Shown here in pieces: positions 32,705 through 44,142 of a DNA stretch of 64,000 nucleotides. Positions within the stretch are counted from its first letter, which is position 1. Every line of letters starts with the position of its first letter. Under the pieces are notes generated by a model that was given only the letters and a program-made list of their open reading frames with translations, was not told where the DNA came from and made no database searches. This DNA is from Tritrichomonas musculus (taxonomy: Eukaryota > Parabasalia > Tritrichomonadida > Tritrichomonadidae), in assembly GCA_039105265.1 (NCBI GenBank), contig JAPFFF010000001.1:8866001-8930000 (forward strand). Direction: 5' to 3'. Both the position numbers and the translations under genes were made by a program.

Positions 32705-35700
32705 ATGAGTTGGCTAAAGCAAACTATTTCACGTGTAACAGAATCAAATACATCATCAGCAGATAATGATAAACGCCGCTCAAAGAATGATATTCAGGAA
32801 TTAGTTCAAAAATATTCAAAAATGGTTTCTAATCTCAAAAAAGACGAACCACCTGATCAATGCATTAAATTTTATATGGAAAACTTTTCTAATTTTAAAC
32901 AAAAACGATTGACTGACCTACAATTACAATCTGAAACTAATCGAATTGTCCGCCATTTGGTTTTATTCATTGATGATATTATTGAAAACGTTGACCGCTC
33001 TTTAATGACGTATAATTTTCTCAATTCAGCTATGAATTTTTATAATACTTCTTCAAGAACAGATGCAGCATATTTTAAGCTTTTCATTAAAGCATCACAA
33101 ACCGAGGATACACAAATTATTGAAGCAGCTCTACCATTTATCAATACATGCCTTCAATTTAGTGAACTCATTTCCCTATTTTTTTCTGGGGATGAACTCG
33201 TTTCAATTTGGACAAACATTTTTATAGGTTCTCAAAAAGCAAGCGAATATATTGGATCTATGATTAATATGTCACTAACGAATATGCCATCAATACCTCA
33301 TACAGTTAGAAACTTTTTGTCTAATTCACCTGGCTCGTCAATTTCGTCGTCATTATCAACAAATGCTTATCTCTCTACCACATCAACTTTAATAGTTTCA
33401 ACATCTCCAATTATAAATCCTGCTTCAACAGATCCAGAATTACAATTAATTTCGTCATTTCTCGAAAAAGTCTATAATGATATAAATAACAACGTTATTC
33501 TTCCATCGATAGCTCCAAGAGCATTTATGTTTCTTGGCTTAATTATTAGAAACATTAATACAGGCGACTTTCTTCCTTCAATATGCGAAAATATCCGCCA
33601 AATAGCACCAGGATTAGATAACCTTGACTTTTTAGAGCCATTTATTCAGGCACATACAAGTGATCCTCTTGCAATATGGTCTCTTATTGATGCAATATGT
33701 GCTGATGAAAATTTACCAATTAATTTGCTTATATCCTCTTTAAATGCTATACATAACTCTGGATCTACACCCCCATTGGAAGTTTTTTCATTTAATTCAT
33801 TTATTCCTCGTCTTTCCGAACTTTCCGAACAACATAGAAATGTTTTATTTGATATTATAGCATCCTCAGAAATTATGATAAAAGTTGACTTTTTCTGCGA
33901 ATCACTACCACTTTCCAAAACTGGAGTCAACACCAAATATCTTAATAGAATAGCACGGGGAGTTGTTTGGGGTGATGTTTATTGTGATAATATCATTGAT
34001 TGTTTTCTGATCAAACCAGATCTTGATGAAGTCAGCACACATTTAAAGACGGATAAATATTATGTTGCCATAACAGAATGCTTAATTTCTCAAATAAGGT
34101 ACCAATCACAATATACACCAATTCTTTTCAAAATTTTTTCAAAAGTCATTATTGAGACTTTAGATAAAAGCATTTGTTACATTTTAACATTACTTTTATG
34201 CCGAACCAATCCTAACCATTACATGAGTGAAGTTGTTGATTTATTGGCAAAAGATGGACATTCGAACGAACTTATTTTGAAAATTTTTTCTTTTGTAACT
34301 GTTGCAGTTCGTCGATTTTGCAAAATTTTCATTAAATTTAAAGGAATAGATGTTCTTAAATACCTATTTGAGACTAAAGCTGGCATTGATTTTCTTGCCT
34401 GCTTAGTTGTTGATGGTCCATATAAAAAGATTGATGAATACATCTATCAAAACTTTGAAAAAAGTCCATTAAAATCGTTAAAAGATTCCCAATTGATACG
34501 ATTAATGATGGGACTACCACAAGACGATAATAAAGAATCAGAGAAAGCATCACAATCAAAAACGAATTCAACCAAAAAGATACGAAGCAAAGGATTATTA
34601 AGAATTCCATCACTTTGTGCCTTTGTTAAAGATGTTCCTTTACTCTCACCATATGACATGTACATTTATGGAGCTCATGCCACACAATACTTCACGCCTA
34701 CTGATGAACAAATAAAGAAATTTTCGTCTGTTTATATTCCCAAGAATTTGTTAAATAAAGTTATGACAAATTGGGAAGAAATGATTAATTTAACTAGACA
34801 AAATGTTGATTATGCTGATGTTTTACAATTTCATCAAGAACCAAATCTTATGATGCCCTTTTTCTCTGCTTCAAAGTTGCATCATTCAACATATGACTTT
34901 CCTTATTCAACAGAACAAATGTGCAGCGTTCAAACCAAGCATACAGCATCACTGTCATTTTGGTTTAAGATCTTGAACATGCCAACAGCACCGACAATAA
35001 TTGCCACTTTTGGGAACTTCCAACTTCTTTTTGACAAGAATTGCGAAATCTCAATTGACAACCATTCAAACAAGTGTGAGATAAACAAATGGCATCTTGC
35101 TTCTTTTGTTTTATCAGATAAAAGTCAACAATCAAATGTTGTCACTTTTTATTTCGATGGGAAACAATTCTGTGATCTTGCACTTCCTCACCTGATTCAT
35201 TCCAGTCATCAGCCTTTGAGCACCATTACTTTTGGCAGCAATTCCGAGACAAACAAGATTCTCATGAATAATTCTAAAACACCTGACACAGCAAAGCCTG
35301 CTTCAAATAGTCCAAGAACTTTGAACTTAGCACCACAGCCAACCGTTAAATCAGATTGGCTATTGATACCATACATTCATACATCACAGACAACTACTCA
35401 TCAGCAAGATATAAAGAAGCTTTATGAATCTGGTCCATACAACATATCCAAGAAGCGACTAAAGCCATCGAATACAGTAAGATTGGTTCATTATCGAGGC
35501 GTTTTGAAGCAGATTTATTTATTTGGTGGTCCTATTTATATCTTCCAAGAAATGATGAAAACAACTGTTGTTGAACAATTCCAAATGCAACTTATTGTTG
35601 CCTTTAATTTTTATAAGCTTGGCTTTTTTTCAAGAACATTATTCTTCTCTTTATTAAGATACATAATTAGAAAACATTTGGATTTTGCAAAACCATCTGA

Positions 35701-38700
35701 AATGTTTATTATGAATGAATTCAGTAGTAAAGATGGATTTAATTGGAAAGATTTTAGTCTTGTTATGGGTGATTCGCTTCTCTTGGCAACACCGACATTT
35801 AAAGGAAGAATCCTCACTAAAACAATGCTTTACATGCAACCAAATTATGAAGATTTAAGGATTTTTTATCAAGCAATCGAAATATTTAGTTATTTCGACA
35901 TCGATCAAGAAACAATGAATAACATGCTGACAATCATTTCTCTGTATCTTGAAAAGAATCCTGCTAAACGTTCCCTCCTCCTTCAGAGATCGCTGTTGAA
36001 CGTCATTGCTCTTCCTTTCTTCGACTCTGATGACGCTAATGAGACTCTTTATGACGAAAGAGTTGAAAAGAAACAGAAGCTTTTATTTGACATTTTATCT
36101 CGTGATAAACAACATTTCATGCAAACATTGTCTTTTAAATTGGCAATAAATCATCTTCAAATGCTCCATCCTAGTCTCGCTATTGAGTTCTTTTATTACC
36201 TGTCTCAATTGTGCATTGAAAATAGCGACTATTTCGATTTGAATGCTCTTCAATCGGCTTCTGCTTATTTGTACTTACTTGTTGATCAAGAAAAGTTTTG
36301 GGTTTCTATATTGAGAATGATTTTCGAATTCAGTGGCTCAAGTATTAAAAAATTCTTGAAACGTGAAGTTTCAATTTCTTACTTGACTCCGGCTTCGGCT
36401 TCGTTGTTGATGGAGTTGATTACAATGTATCTTCCTTTAGAATTCGAACAATCTGCACACGAAAAAGAGAAACCAAAGTCACTTACTTTGAAGCTATTAC
36501 AGATGATTGAAAATTATGTCAGTTCAATTAATAATGGTGCTATTTATTTGTCTCTAATTAAACCAGCTCAGAACCTTTGCTCATTGGGATTCGGCCAAAG
36601 GGATCCGACCGAATATCCCTTCAAAATCCACCTAAGGAGTAACAGCGATAATGATTTAGAAAACCTTAATCTGAAAAGTAGCGATAATGATAATAGCAAT
36701 AGTAATAGTGCTAGCTCTAGTTTAAGCAAATTTGATGATAGCGACTTGACCGTGAATATTGATGATGAAGAATTGGTATATCCAAACATAAGGAAAAGAT
36801 CAAGTTCGAGTTCAAGGCCACATAATAATAATTCTAGAGCTCCAAATAGCACTAAACCAAGCTATAGGCATCGTATTGGATCAATTGATAAAAGACTTTC
36901 TAAACCTGATATTCGACCTTTAATGAGTGAAATTGAACCTTCAAGTAGCGTTCCAATAGTCTCATCAAGTAAATCTGATTTCTCTGCTGAAAATTCGTTT
37001 GGATATCAATTAGTTATTTCAGAACTCCAGAAAATGGAACCACAATTATTTGATGAAACCTTTAGACACTTTTCTAATAATCAAGTTGACTTAACAACAT
37101 TACGCTCCTCATTATCTACAATGTTTTCGAGAAACTTTAATAGCATATTATATGAAAAAGAAGAAGAGAAAGAGGAAGAAGAAAAAGAAGACAAAGCACC
37201 TAAGAAGAAAGGAAATGAAAAAACTGAATTAATACCAAAAGATTTAAGAGTTGATTTTTGTAATTACGATCAAGTATTAAATTCTCAACAAGCTCAATTG
37301 GCAGCTAGCATTGCAGCCAAAATACTAAGTAATCTAGAAGGAGATCCAAATGAATTCAAGAAAGGCCTTCTTCGATTAACAATATTCGGAGGCGACGTAC
37401 TTCCAAAAGTTGCTATTGAAATGCACCGAAAAGTAATTCTGACTCTTGTAGGTGAAAATAAAATCAATGTTGATACACTCTATATTCTTGTTGACTTCAT
37501 CCTTCCAAGGATCATTGAAGGATGGTGGGACAGTCCAAACATGCTAGCTCGATTATTCACTCTAATAATTCGTAATGCATCAATATATAATCAATCACTG
37601 TGCCCATTCATATTTGTCTGCTTTTATCAATTATCACAAAAGAATAGTGTTGAATACTTGAAGCAAATGGGCTATGCCTTATTTGGCAGTCCACTTTTAG
37701 GCCAATTTTTAGCAGAAGACTACTTCTACCAATCCATTATTCATTTAGTTTTAACAAGCCAAATACAAGATTCGAGAGATGGGTCAGCCTTCTTTTTGTT
37801 CATGATTGAACAAATCCACAAACACTTTGAGAGTCCACATCTTAAACAACTGAAGGAAGTTATTCAAAGTCAAACTATAACTAAAAGATTTAGTGATTAT
37901 GATCCAAATATTGATCCATTCCAGCCTGTTTCAGATACGGAACAAAAAGGTAAGGATTTATCTAACCAACATTCCGCAAACAGTAGTGATATTGATACAT
38001 CCAAAGTTACCAAAACAGATAATAATCCCAACGGCAGTAATGAATCCTTATTAAGCATAAAAGAATGGATTGATCAAAACAAAGGTCATTACCACAGTTC
38101 ATATTTAACCTATCATAGAGATATTCTTCAAAAAGCTGCTCATGATCATGCCACTGTTAAAAGCGAACGTTTAGGATTAAGTCAAAAGACCAGGGCGCAA
38201 TGCATGAGTGAATATATGTCATATATCATCAAAGAAATAACTGAAATTCGTCGAGTCTTTCGATATCAATTCTTCTCAAAAGTAAATCGATCATGTGTCT
38301 TTATGGAACGAGCCATTAATGCTCTTTTTAAGAACAAACAATCCATTGAACGTTCCGTTTCAACCATAACCAAGAAAGTTGCTCTTGTTCCAGGTCCGCA
38401 TCCTCTTGTTGTACCCACCAAATTAGTCCCAATGCTTTTTGAGTACAAAGCACCATATAAGAAGACAGGCGAACCGATAGAAATACCATTTTCCGAGACA
38501 ATTTATCCAGATCGTAACTCTGCCCTGATAGAATTAAGAAAACCAGTCGTTGGGCCAAAGTGTCTTGAAGGCTATTCACTTCCTGTCTATATTAAGCATG
38601 CCTCAATCTATTCCATCTTCAAGAATAGATTTAACGGCGTCTCTGAGCCATTTCTGTGCTACTTCTTATTGTCACCCGAAATATTGCGCTGTGTAGCTGT

Positions 38701-41329
38701 TATGTCGAACAACAACATCCACATCTTGATGAATGCGACGATTTCAAACGGAATAATAACGCTTAGTGACAAAATCATGCTTTGCCATTATCCAATCATT
38801 GAGAATGCAATGCATGGCCTCTATGGCGAGTCATCATTGTTCCTCGGGCATGTTGTTCTTAACATTTCATTCTCTTCGATCACGCTTGCTCTTCCAAGGA
38901 CGTATTTGTATGAGCCAATTGCGCTTGACTTGTTCACATCTTACGGCTGCCACTTTTCACTATCAATGAATGCAGCCACCAGGAACTCGCTGCTCGAAAG
39001 GATACAAGTGAAGCCCGTCTCGAACTCAAAAAGAGGAATTCTCTTTGCAAACAGACTCTTGTCGAAGCAGATGGACGAAGTTATGAAATTGTGGAAGAAT
39101 AATCACTTGTCCAACTACGATTATTTGCTTTATTTGAATATCGTTTCAGGACGTTCATTCAATGACTTGTCTCAATACCCGGTCTTTCCGTGGGTGATAG
39201 GAAACTACTCCACAGACAATCCGAGTGTCCTTCGCGACCTATCAAAGCCGATGGGACAACTGACCAGCAAGAGGACAGAGCATTACGACTCTGTTTTCAA
39301 AGAGACAAAGCAAAGCTACTTCTACGGAACACACTATTCGTACCCGACTTCCGTCATGTACTTCCTGATGAGAATAGAGCCTTGCACTTTGTACAACGTG
39401 ATGCTTCATTCAGGCTTCGACCATCCAGATCGACAGTTCTTCTCAATTTTAGATTCCTATCGTTCAGCAAGTGAAGTTAACCAAGCCGATGTTCGTGAAT
39501 TAATTCCTGAACTATATTCGTTGCCGGAGCTTCTAACAAACGTTAACCAAATCGAGCTTCAAAAGCGAACAACGGGCGCTTCAATTGACAATGTTGTTCT
39601 TCCTCCCTGGGCGCATAACGATCCGATTAAGTTTGTCTGGCAAATGAGGGCTGCGCTTGAAAGTCCCGAAGTTACAAAGAATCTTCCAAGCTGGATTGAT
39701 CTTATCTTTGGTTATAAACAACGTGGAAAAGCAGCAATTGAAGCCAAGAATCTTTTCCATCCAATTTCATACAACACTTTTGTTAAAGAAAAAGATTCCG
39801 AATTTTACAAGGCTCAAAAAGATTCAATCATTAATTTCGGCCAATGTCCCAACCAGCTTCTACGAGAGACAGCGCATCCGCAAAAGTCTCTTCGTGCGCT
39901 GAACAGCCTTGACAACATGGATGTTCGTGAATGCATCATTAAGCATCTTCCTCATTATACGTACCATATTCGTATTTATGGAAGCGAAATCATTCCTTCT
40001 CCTTATTTCTCGTTTTTCTTAGGCAATCCGCCGTTCCTTGTTCATGTTTATGAAGGCTTCATGACAGTCAAAGGAGAGCCTGTCATTGTTGACCAACTCT
40101 TTGATCCAACAGCTGTGGCTGTATCTTCAGAGAACACAACTTTGACAATTGCAACCGGTGCTGGCATCATTCTTAATTATTACTTTGATCCGTCTGCACA
40201 GCATTACCTTATTTCAAGCTCAATTCTGCCAAACGAGTCATTCATATCTGTTGCTATTTCAGGGCATTTCGGCCTTTATTGTGCAGCTACGAAGACGGAA
40301 GTTTTCTTGTTCGACCTCGCAAGTGGATTCTTAATGAAGAAAGTCGAATCAAAAGGAAGCGTCTTATTAATTGAATTCGACGAAGTTCACGATTTCATCA
40401 TAACCGTCAGCGATCATCAAATAACAGTCTATACGACAAACATGGTTCCTATTGCGCACAAAGAGTTCCTTCATATTGACAGCAACGGCCACCAAGAAGC
40501 GCCTGAACAGCCAGCTGGCGACAACCAAGGCGAAGAAGTCGACATACAGCAATTTGACGAATCACAAGAAGACAAGGAAGAAAGCGAGAAAAGAGAAGAG
40601 AACGACAATGAAGAAGAAGAAAACGAAGAAGACGATGAAGAAGACAGCACTGAAAACTCTGAAAATGAAAACGATCAAAACATTCAGAACGCTGAAAATA
40701 CAGAGAAATCTGAAAACACAGAAAACACCGAAAATACAGACGCTTATACCGACACAGTGAGCAACAACAACAACAACAATAAAGACAACAACAGCAATAT
40801 TGATAAGAATAACGGAAGAAGTGATCATTTAATTGGCCATGTTAATAATTGTGTTACTTCTTTGGCTACTGTTGATTCGACTATCTGGTATCCCAAGCCT
40901 TTCTTCGTAACTGGCCACAATGACGGCTCTGTCTATCTTTGGCAAATTAATCCTCTCGAAAACAAGCTGAAGCCTTTGTGTCTTCTCTCTCATAGATTGA
41001 AGAACAAAATTACAGCAATCAGAATATTTAGGAGAAATCAGGCTCTCGTGTGCTGCGATGTAAAAGGTAACGCTGAAACTATATCTACCGAAATATTGCT
41101 GAAGGACTTGCTGAAGCCTTACTGCTTCGATAGATGCTCAAAGTGCTTCTCTATTTTCGAAAGTGAAGATCAGATTCGATTTTGCTCTTTGTGTGGCCTT
41201 CCTTATTGCAAGAAGTGCTTCGCTGAAAGTAACCCTAGATTATGCAAGATTTGTGAAAATAAGGATATGAATAATGCTTTTGAAAATTCAAGTGTCAGAT
41301 CGGCTGGATCAAATGATCAAGATGATTAA
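32705..41329 (+). CDS. Giant BEACH-domain protein with WD40 repeats and C-terminal zinc finger (ALFY/LYST-like)
   Basis: A 2874-residue uninterrupted open frame. N-terminal two thirds are helical-repeat-like with Ser-rich linkers. A concanavalin A-like lectin segment lies at about 715-912, a PH-like domain at about 1895-2065, and the BEACH domain at about 2135-2365 (SNYDYLLYLNIVSGRSF, QYPVFPWVI, YGTHYSYPTSVMYFLMRIEP). WD40 repeats span about 2430-2800, split by an acidic Glu/Asp/Asn-rich insert (about 2620-2715). The end (2807-2855) is an eight-cysteine zinc finger, CxxC four times. BEACH-WD40-zinc finger order is that of ALFY/WDFY3, an autophagy and membrane-trafficking scaffold. The finger lacks the RRHHCR phosphoinositide motif of true FYVE domains. 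The 3' third is visibly GC-richer than the 5' part. Confidence 0.93.
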   Translation: MSWLKQTISRVTESNTSSADNDKRRSKNDIQELVQKYSKMVSNLKKDEPPDQCIKFYMENFSNFKQKRLTDLQLQSETNRIVRHLVLFIDDIIENVDRSLMTYNFLNSAMNFYNTSSRTDAAYFKLFIKASQTEDTQIIEAALPFINTCLQFSELISLFFSGDELVSIWTNIFIGSQKASEYIGSMINMSLTNMPSIPHTVRNFLSNSPGSSISSSLSTNAYLSTTSTLIVSTSPIINPASTDPELQLISSFLEKVYNDINNNVILPSIAPRAFMFLGLIIRNINTGDFLPSICENIRQIAPGLDNLDFLEPFIQAHTSDPLAIWSLIDAICADENLPINLLISSLNAIHNSGSTPPLEVFSFNSFIPRLSELSEQHRNVLFDIIASSEIMIKVDFFCESLPLSKTGVNTKYLNRIARGVVWGDVYCDNIIDCFLIKPDLDEVSTHLKTDKYYVAITECLISQIRYQSQYTPILFKIFSKVIIETLDKSICYILTLLLCRTNPNHYMSEVVDLLAKDGHSNELILKIFSFVTVAVRRFCKIFIKFKGIDVLKYLFETKAGIDFLACLVVDGPYKKIDEYIYQNFEKSPLKSLKDSQLIRLMMGLPQDDNKESEKASQSKTNSTKKIRSKGLLRIPSLCAFVKDVPLLSPYDMYIYGAHATQYFTPTDEQIKKFSSVYIPKNLLNKVMTNWEEMINLTRQNVDYADVLQFHQEPNLMMPFFSASKLHHSTYDFPYSTEQMCSVQTKHTASLSFWFKILNMPTAPTIIATFGNFQLLFDKNCEISIDNHSNKCEINKWHLASFVLSDKSQQSNVVTFYFDGKQFCDLALPHLIHSSHQPLSTITFGSNSETNKILMNNSKTPDTAKPASNSPRTLNLAPQPTVKSDWLLIPYIHTSQTTTHQQDIKKLYESGPYNISKKRLKPSNTVRLVHYRGVLKQIYLFGGPIYIFQEMMKTTVVEQFQMQLIVAFNFYKLGFFSRTLFFSLLRYIIRKHLDFAKPSEMFIMNEFSSKDGFNWKDFSLVMGDSLLLATPTFKGRILTKTMLYMQPNYEDLRIFYQAIEIFSYFDIDQETMNNMLTIISLYLEKNPAKRSLLLQRSLLNVIALPFFDSDDANETLYDERVEKKQKLLFDILSRDKQHFMQTLSFKLAINHLQMLHPSLAIEFFYYLSQLCIENSDYFDLNALQSASAYLYLLVDQEKFWVSILRMIFEFSGSSIKKFLKREVSISYLTPASASLLMELITMYLPLEFEQSAHEKEKPKSLTLKLLQMIENYVSSINNGAIYLSLIKPAQNLCSLGFGQRDPTEYPFKIHLRSNSDNDLENLNLKSSDNDNSNSNSASSSLSKFDDSDLTVNIDDEELVYPNIRKRSSSSSRPHNNNSRAPNSTKPSYRHRIGSIDKRLSKPDIRPLMSEIEPSSSVPIVSSSKSDFSAENSFGYQLVISELQKMEPQLFDETFRHFSNNQVDLTTLRSSLSTMFSRNFNSILYEKEEEKEEEEKEDKAPKKKGNEKTELIPKDLRVDFCNYDQVLNSQQAQLAASIAAKILSNLEGDPNEFKKGLLRLTIFGGDVLPKVAIEMHRKVILTLVGENKINVDTLYILVDFILPRIIEGWWDSPNMLARLFTLIIRNASIYNQSLCPFIFVCFYQLSQKNSVEYLKQMGYALFGSPLLGQFLAEDYFYQSIIHLVLTSQIQDSRDGSAFFLFMIEQIHKHFESPHLKQLKEVIQSQTITKRFSDYDPNIDPFQPVSDTEQKGKDLSNQHSANSSDIDTSKVTKTDNNPNGSNESLLSIKEWIDQNKGHYHSSYLTYHRDILQKAAHDHATVKSERLGLSQKTRAQCMSEYMSYIIKEITEIRRVFRYQFFSKVNRSCVFMERAINALFKNKQSIERSVSTITKKVALVPGPHPLVVPTKLVPMLFEYKAPYKKTGEPIEIPFSETIYPDRNSALIELRKPVVGPKCLEGYSLPVYIKHASIYSIFKNRFNGVSEPFLCYFLLSPEILRCVAVMSNNNIHILMNATISNGIITLSDKIMLCHYPIIENAMHGLYGESSLFLGHVVLNISFSSITLALPRTYLYEPIALDLFTSYGCHFSLSMNAATRNSLLERIQVKPVSNSKRGILFANRLLSKQMDEVMKLWKNNHLSNYDYLLYLNIVSGRSFNDLSQYPVFPWVIGNYSTDNPSVLRDLSKPMGQLTSKRTEHYDSVFKETKQSYFYGTHYSYPTSVMYFLMRIEPCTLYNVMLHSGFDHPDRQFFSILDSYRSASEVNQADVRELIPELYSLPELLTNVNQIELQKRTTGASIDNVVLPPWAHNDPIKFVWQMRAALESPEVTKNLPSWIDLIFGYKQRGKAAIEAKNLFHPISYNTFVKEKDSEFYKAQKDSIINFGQCPNQLLRETAHPQKSLRALNSLDNMDVRECIIKHLPHYTYHIRIYGSEIIPSPYFSFFLGNPPFLVHVYEGFMTVKGEPVIVDQLFDPTAVAVSSENTTLTIATGAGIILNYYFDPSAQHYLISSSILPNESFISVAISGHFGLYCAATKTEVFLFDLASGFLMKKVESKGSVLLIEFDEVHDFIITVSDHQITVYTTNMVPIAHKEFLHIDSNGHQEAPEQPAGDNQGEEVDIQQFDESQEDKEESEKREENDNEEEENEEDDEEDSTENSENENDQNIQNAENTEKSENTENTENTDAYTDTVSNNNNNNKDNNSNIDKNNGRSDHLIGHVNNCVTSLATVDSTIWYPKPFFVTGHNDGSVYLWQINPLENKLKPLCLLSHRLKNKITAIRIFRRNQALVCCDVKGNAETISTEILLKDLLKPYCFDRCSKCFSIFESEDQIRFCSLCGLPYCKKCFAESNPRLCKICENKDMNNAFENSSVRSAGSNDQDD

Positions 41330-41492
41330 AATTTTTTATTTATTTTTTTTTTTTTTGTAAATCATTTATGTAAATAAAATTAACTATTTTTAGTCCTATA
41401 TATATATATATACTATTTTGTTTTTTTATCTTTTTTTTTTAGAGCTTGTTATAAATTGGCGGCCAAATTTGCATTGAATTTTTTTTAGAAAT

Positions 41493-42131
41493 ATGGATAA
41501 TGAGATTGATGCTATTACAAAGGTCGTTCTGGTTCAAAATGTAAATTATATAGTATCTGAAGACGATATTCGTCGTTTTTTCGAAAATTGTGGTACTATT
41601 AAAAAAATTCGGATAATAGTAGATAAGAGAGGTAAGCCAAAAGGTAACGTTTATGTGGCATTTGAAAATCATGATATGGCTTTAAACGCTCTTTCAAAAG
41701 ATGAAAAACGTTTGCTGGATAGATATGTTTTTGTTGATCAGAATAAATCTCCAAATATGGAGAAGGAAATGACTCAAGGTGAAGAAATTCTGAAATTTAA
41801 ACCAATGCTTGGAAAGCCATATTCCGAAAATCAATTAATATTGGAAGCATATGATGAATTAAAGAAACAAAAAGAAAAAGAAGAAGAAATTCAGAAAGAA
41901 AAAGAAAAATTAAAAGAAGAAGAAGAAAAAAGAAAAGAAGAAGAAAAAATAAATAATGCAAAAGAAATATCTGTTAATCAACATAAAAAACATAAAAATA
42001 GCCAAAAAGATAAATCTTATCATCGTAAACATCATAGAGATATGCATCATAGACATCATAAGCATCATAATGATGATTCTGATGATGATGACAGGCCAAT
42101 ATACTATTCTGAAATACCTGACATGGCATAA
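41493..42131 (+). CDS. RNA-binding protein: RRM, Lys/Glu-rich helix, His-rich tail
   Basis: A 212-residue protein. Residues 9-85 form an RRM (RNP2 VLVQNV, RNP1-like KGNVYVAF). A charged single helix of Lys/Glu repeats covers about 125-160, and a His-rich, Arg/Asp-rich tail (HRKHHRDMHHRHHKHH) follows. His-rich stretches of this type direct nuclear-speckle location in animal splicing proteins; whether they do so here is unknown. It starts 164 bp after the BEACH gene on the same strand, with a (TA)n run in between. Confidence 0.8.
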   Translation: MDNEIDAITKVVLVQNVNYIVSEDDIRRFFENCGTIKKIRIIVDKRGKPKGNVYVAFENHDMALNALSKDEKRLLDRYVFVDQNKSPNMEKEMTQGEEILKFKPMLGKPYSENQLILEAYDELKKQKEKEEEIQKEKEKLKEEEEKRKEEEKINNAKEISVNQHKKHKNSQKDKSYHRKHHRDMHHRHHKHHNDDSDDDDRPIYYSEIPDMA

Positions 42132-42311
42132 TTTATATTGTACATTTCAAAGTTATACTATCCTTATTATATATAAGCTTTTTACTTGTATGTTTAAATT
42201 TTATAGAATATATATATTTTTTTTTTTTTTTTTTATTTGCTTGTTTTAACTTACTTAAATAAAATAGGTAATAAAATCATCAAACGATGCTTAATGAACA
42301 TAAATATTTAT

Positions 42312-43244
42312 TTAATTAATCCTAAAGAATTCATGACTTGATCTGTTAACCGCTTTAATACCCAGAATATTTGCCATCATTAATTGAGTATTTGTCACGA
42401 ATGAATCAATATCTTCTTTTTCAGTGTCGTGACGAATTGTTGGCAAAACTTTAATTTTACAAATTGAAAATGGCATTGAAAGATGATCCCAAACAAGGTC
42501 AATTGCACTTTGATCAAGGAAAGCAAACGTATTCCATCCTTTTGGCATGAATGGAGTCCAAAATTGCATAACTATTGGCTGAACTTTATAATTTGTAAGA
42601 AAGGCACTTCTATGGAATTTGAGCATATAATTTCCATTGCAAACAGTTCCTTCTGGGAATATCATAATTTGATCCTTGTCCTTATTATCTGCTTGATCAA
42701 TTATTTTTTTTGTATATCCGCATTGCTTTGATCTTTCAACATATATTGGATCACACACATCAATTAAATTATGAATCACAGGAATTTTAGAGAATTCTTT
42801 CTTAATAACAAATGAAACAAAACGAATTTGGATCATAATTATTGGATCAAGTAAGCCAATATGATTACATATCATAAATCTTGCTTCATCATCAAATTTT
42901 CCATCAACACTTATCCACCCTATTCCCATACAAAACAAAAATATACGAAGCCAAATTCTTGCATTGGAAATGATCAAGTGTCTCTGTTTATTTAGATCAA
43001 AATTCAATAATTTGACAATTTCAGACCAAGAGATTGTAATGATGCTGCAAATAATGAATGATACAGCTAAAACTATGAGTCTTAATGGACCTAAAAATAT
43101 GAAAAACATTAATACTTGGTAAACTCGATGATACCAGGTGAAGAAAGGGCCTTTATTTAAATTCATCATTTCTTCATCTGATATTTCTTGCTGTTCATTT
43201 TGATTTTTGTATTTTTCATTCTGATAAGGAATGCAAGTCAGCAT
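42312..43244 (-). CDS. PlsC-family lysophospholipid acyltransferase
   Basis: A membrane-bound acyltransferase of 310 residues. The catalytic HX4D motif is NHIGLLD (His128, Asp133), and the substrate-binding motif is FPEGT (196-200). A hydrophobic helix pair around residues 44-72 anchors it. This motif spacing fits LPCAT/LPAAT-type enzymes that acylate lysophosphatidylcholine or lysophosphatidate, most likely at the ER. The start is the ATG at 43244; the frame extends 13 codons upstream only from a TTG. No C-terminal EF hands, unlike animal LPCAT1/2. Confidence 0.88.
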   Translation of the reverse strand: MLTCIPYQNEKYKNQNEQQEISDEEMMNLNKGPFFTWYHRVYQVLMFFIFLGPLRLIVLAVSFIICSIITISWSEIVKLLNFDLNKQRHLIISNARIWLRIFLFCMGIGWISVDGKFDDEARFMICNHIGLLDPIIMIQIRFVSFVIKKEFSKIPVIHNLIDVCDPIYVERSKQCGYTKKIIDQADNKDKDQIMIFPEGTVCNGNYMLKFHRSAFLTNYKVQPIVMQFWTPFMPKGWNTFAFLDQSAIDLVWDHLSMPFSICKIKVLPTIRHDTEKEDIDSFVTNTQLMMANILGIKAVNRSSHEFFRIN

Positions 43245-43977
43245 GAGAATAAAAAAAAATATAATAAATATATAAAAAAACAACTAGTTTCAATTTTATT
43301 GAAATTACGATTATGGAAAATTTTCAATGGTTTTGAATTATTTTCAATGGCGATTACCTTTTCAAAATATCAATGCTATGAAAAAATTATATGATTCAAA
43401 AAACAGTCATATTATTCAATTATATTAAAATTTATATTATCATATCTTCATAAAATTTAATTTTAATATGATGAAATATATAAATTAAATTTATATTTTG
43501 GATAGACAATATTTGAAATTAATAAAAATATATCATTTCTATAAAGCAAACCGATATATATTTTAAATATTTGGTACAGTTGTTCCACTTTTGTAACGAC
43601 AAAATCCACTTTTGTAAGTGGTGCAAGAGCTGAGGACATATATCAGATTTTTTTAATATTTTAAAAATAAATATATATTTATGCTTAAGGTGGTTTTATG
43701 AAAAATAAAATCCCAAAAAAACTTTACTCATTCCTTTTCAATTAAAAAACAAACTTGATATATATCAACAAAACAATAAGGAAAATAAATAACTAATGAT
43801 AAAGACTATTATTCCTTTTTTATGATTTTGTCAAGAAATTATATCTTTTATTAATTAGCCAACATTTATTAAAACAAAATATAAAAATCAAATATTGAGA
43901 ACTTATACATCAATAAAATATCAGCGATTTTAAAAATCATCATTTAAATTAATATAATATTTTTATAATATGCAAAT

Positions 43978-44142
43978 TCATTCATCAAATATATTTAAAA
44001 ATTCACTATAATTACTTGCATCACGTGTAAAATAAATTAATAAAAGTTCTTCTGGAATCATTGTTTTTTTATGGCAAATGCAAATATTTAGAAATTTTTT
44101 TACTTTTTCAAGTAAAAAGAAAAAGGAAAAACTTAAATTGTT
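43978..44142 (-). pseudogene. Short decayed coding fragment, unknown
   Basis: On the minus strand, a stop-flanked stretch of about 54 codons reads like a protein C-terminus (FLNICICHKK, then MIPEELLLIYFTRDASN, ending FLNIFDE before TGA). It has normal residue diversity for a protein, but no start, no upstream continuation and no family match that I can name. Confidence 0.25.

Noticed and set aside
40562..40828. Val/Phe-rich frame opposite the BEACH gene
   Set aside because: It is the reverse complement of the Glu/Asp-rich insert and has no independent support.
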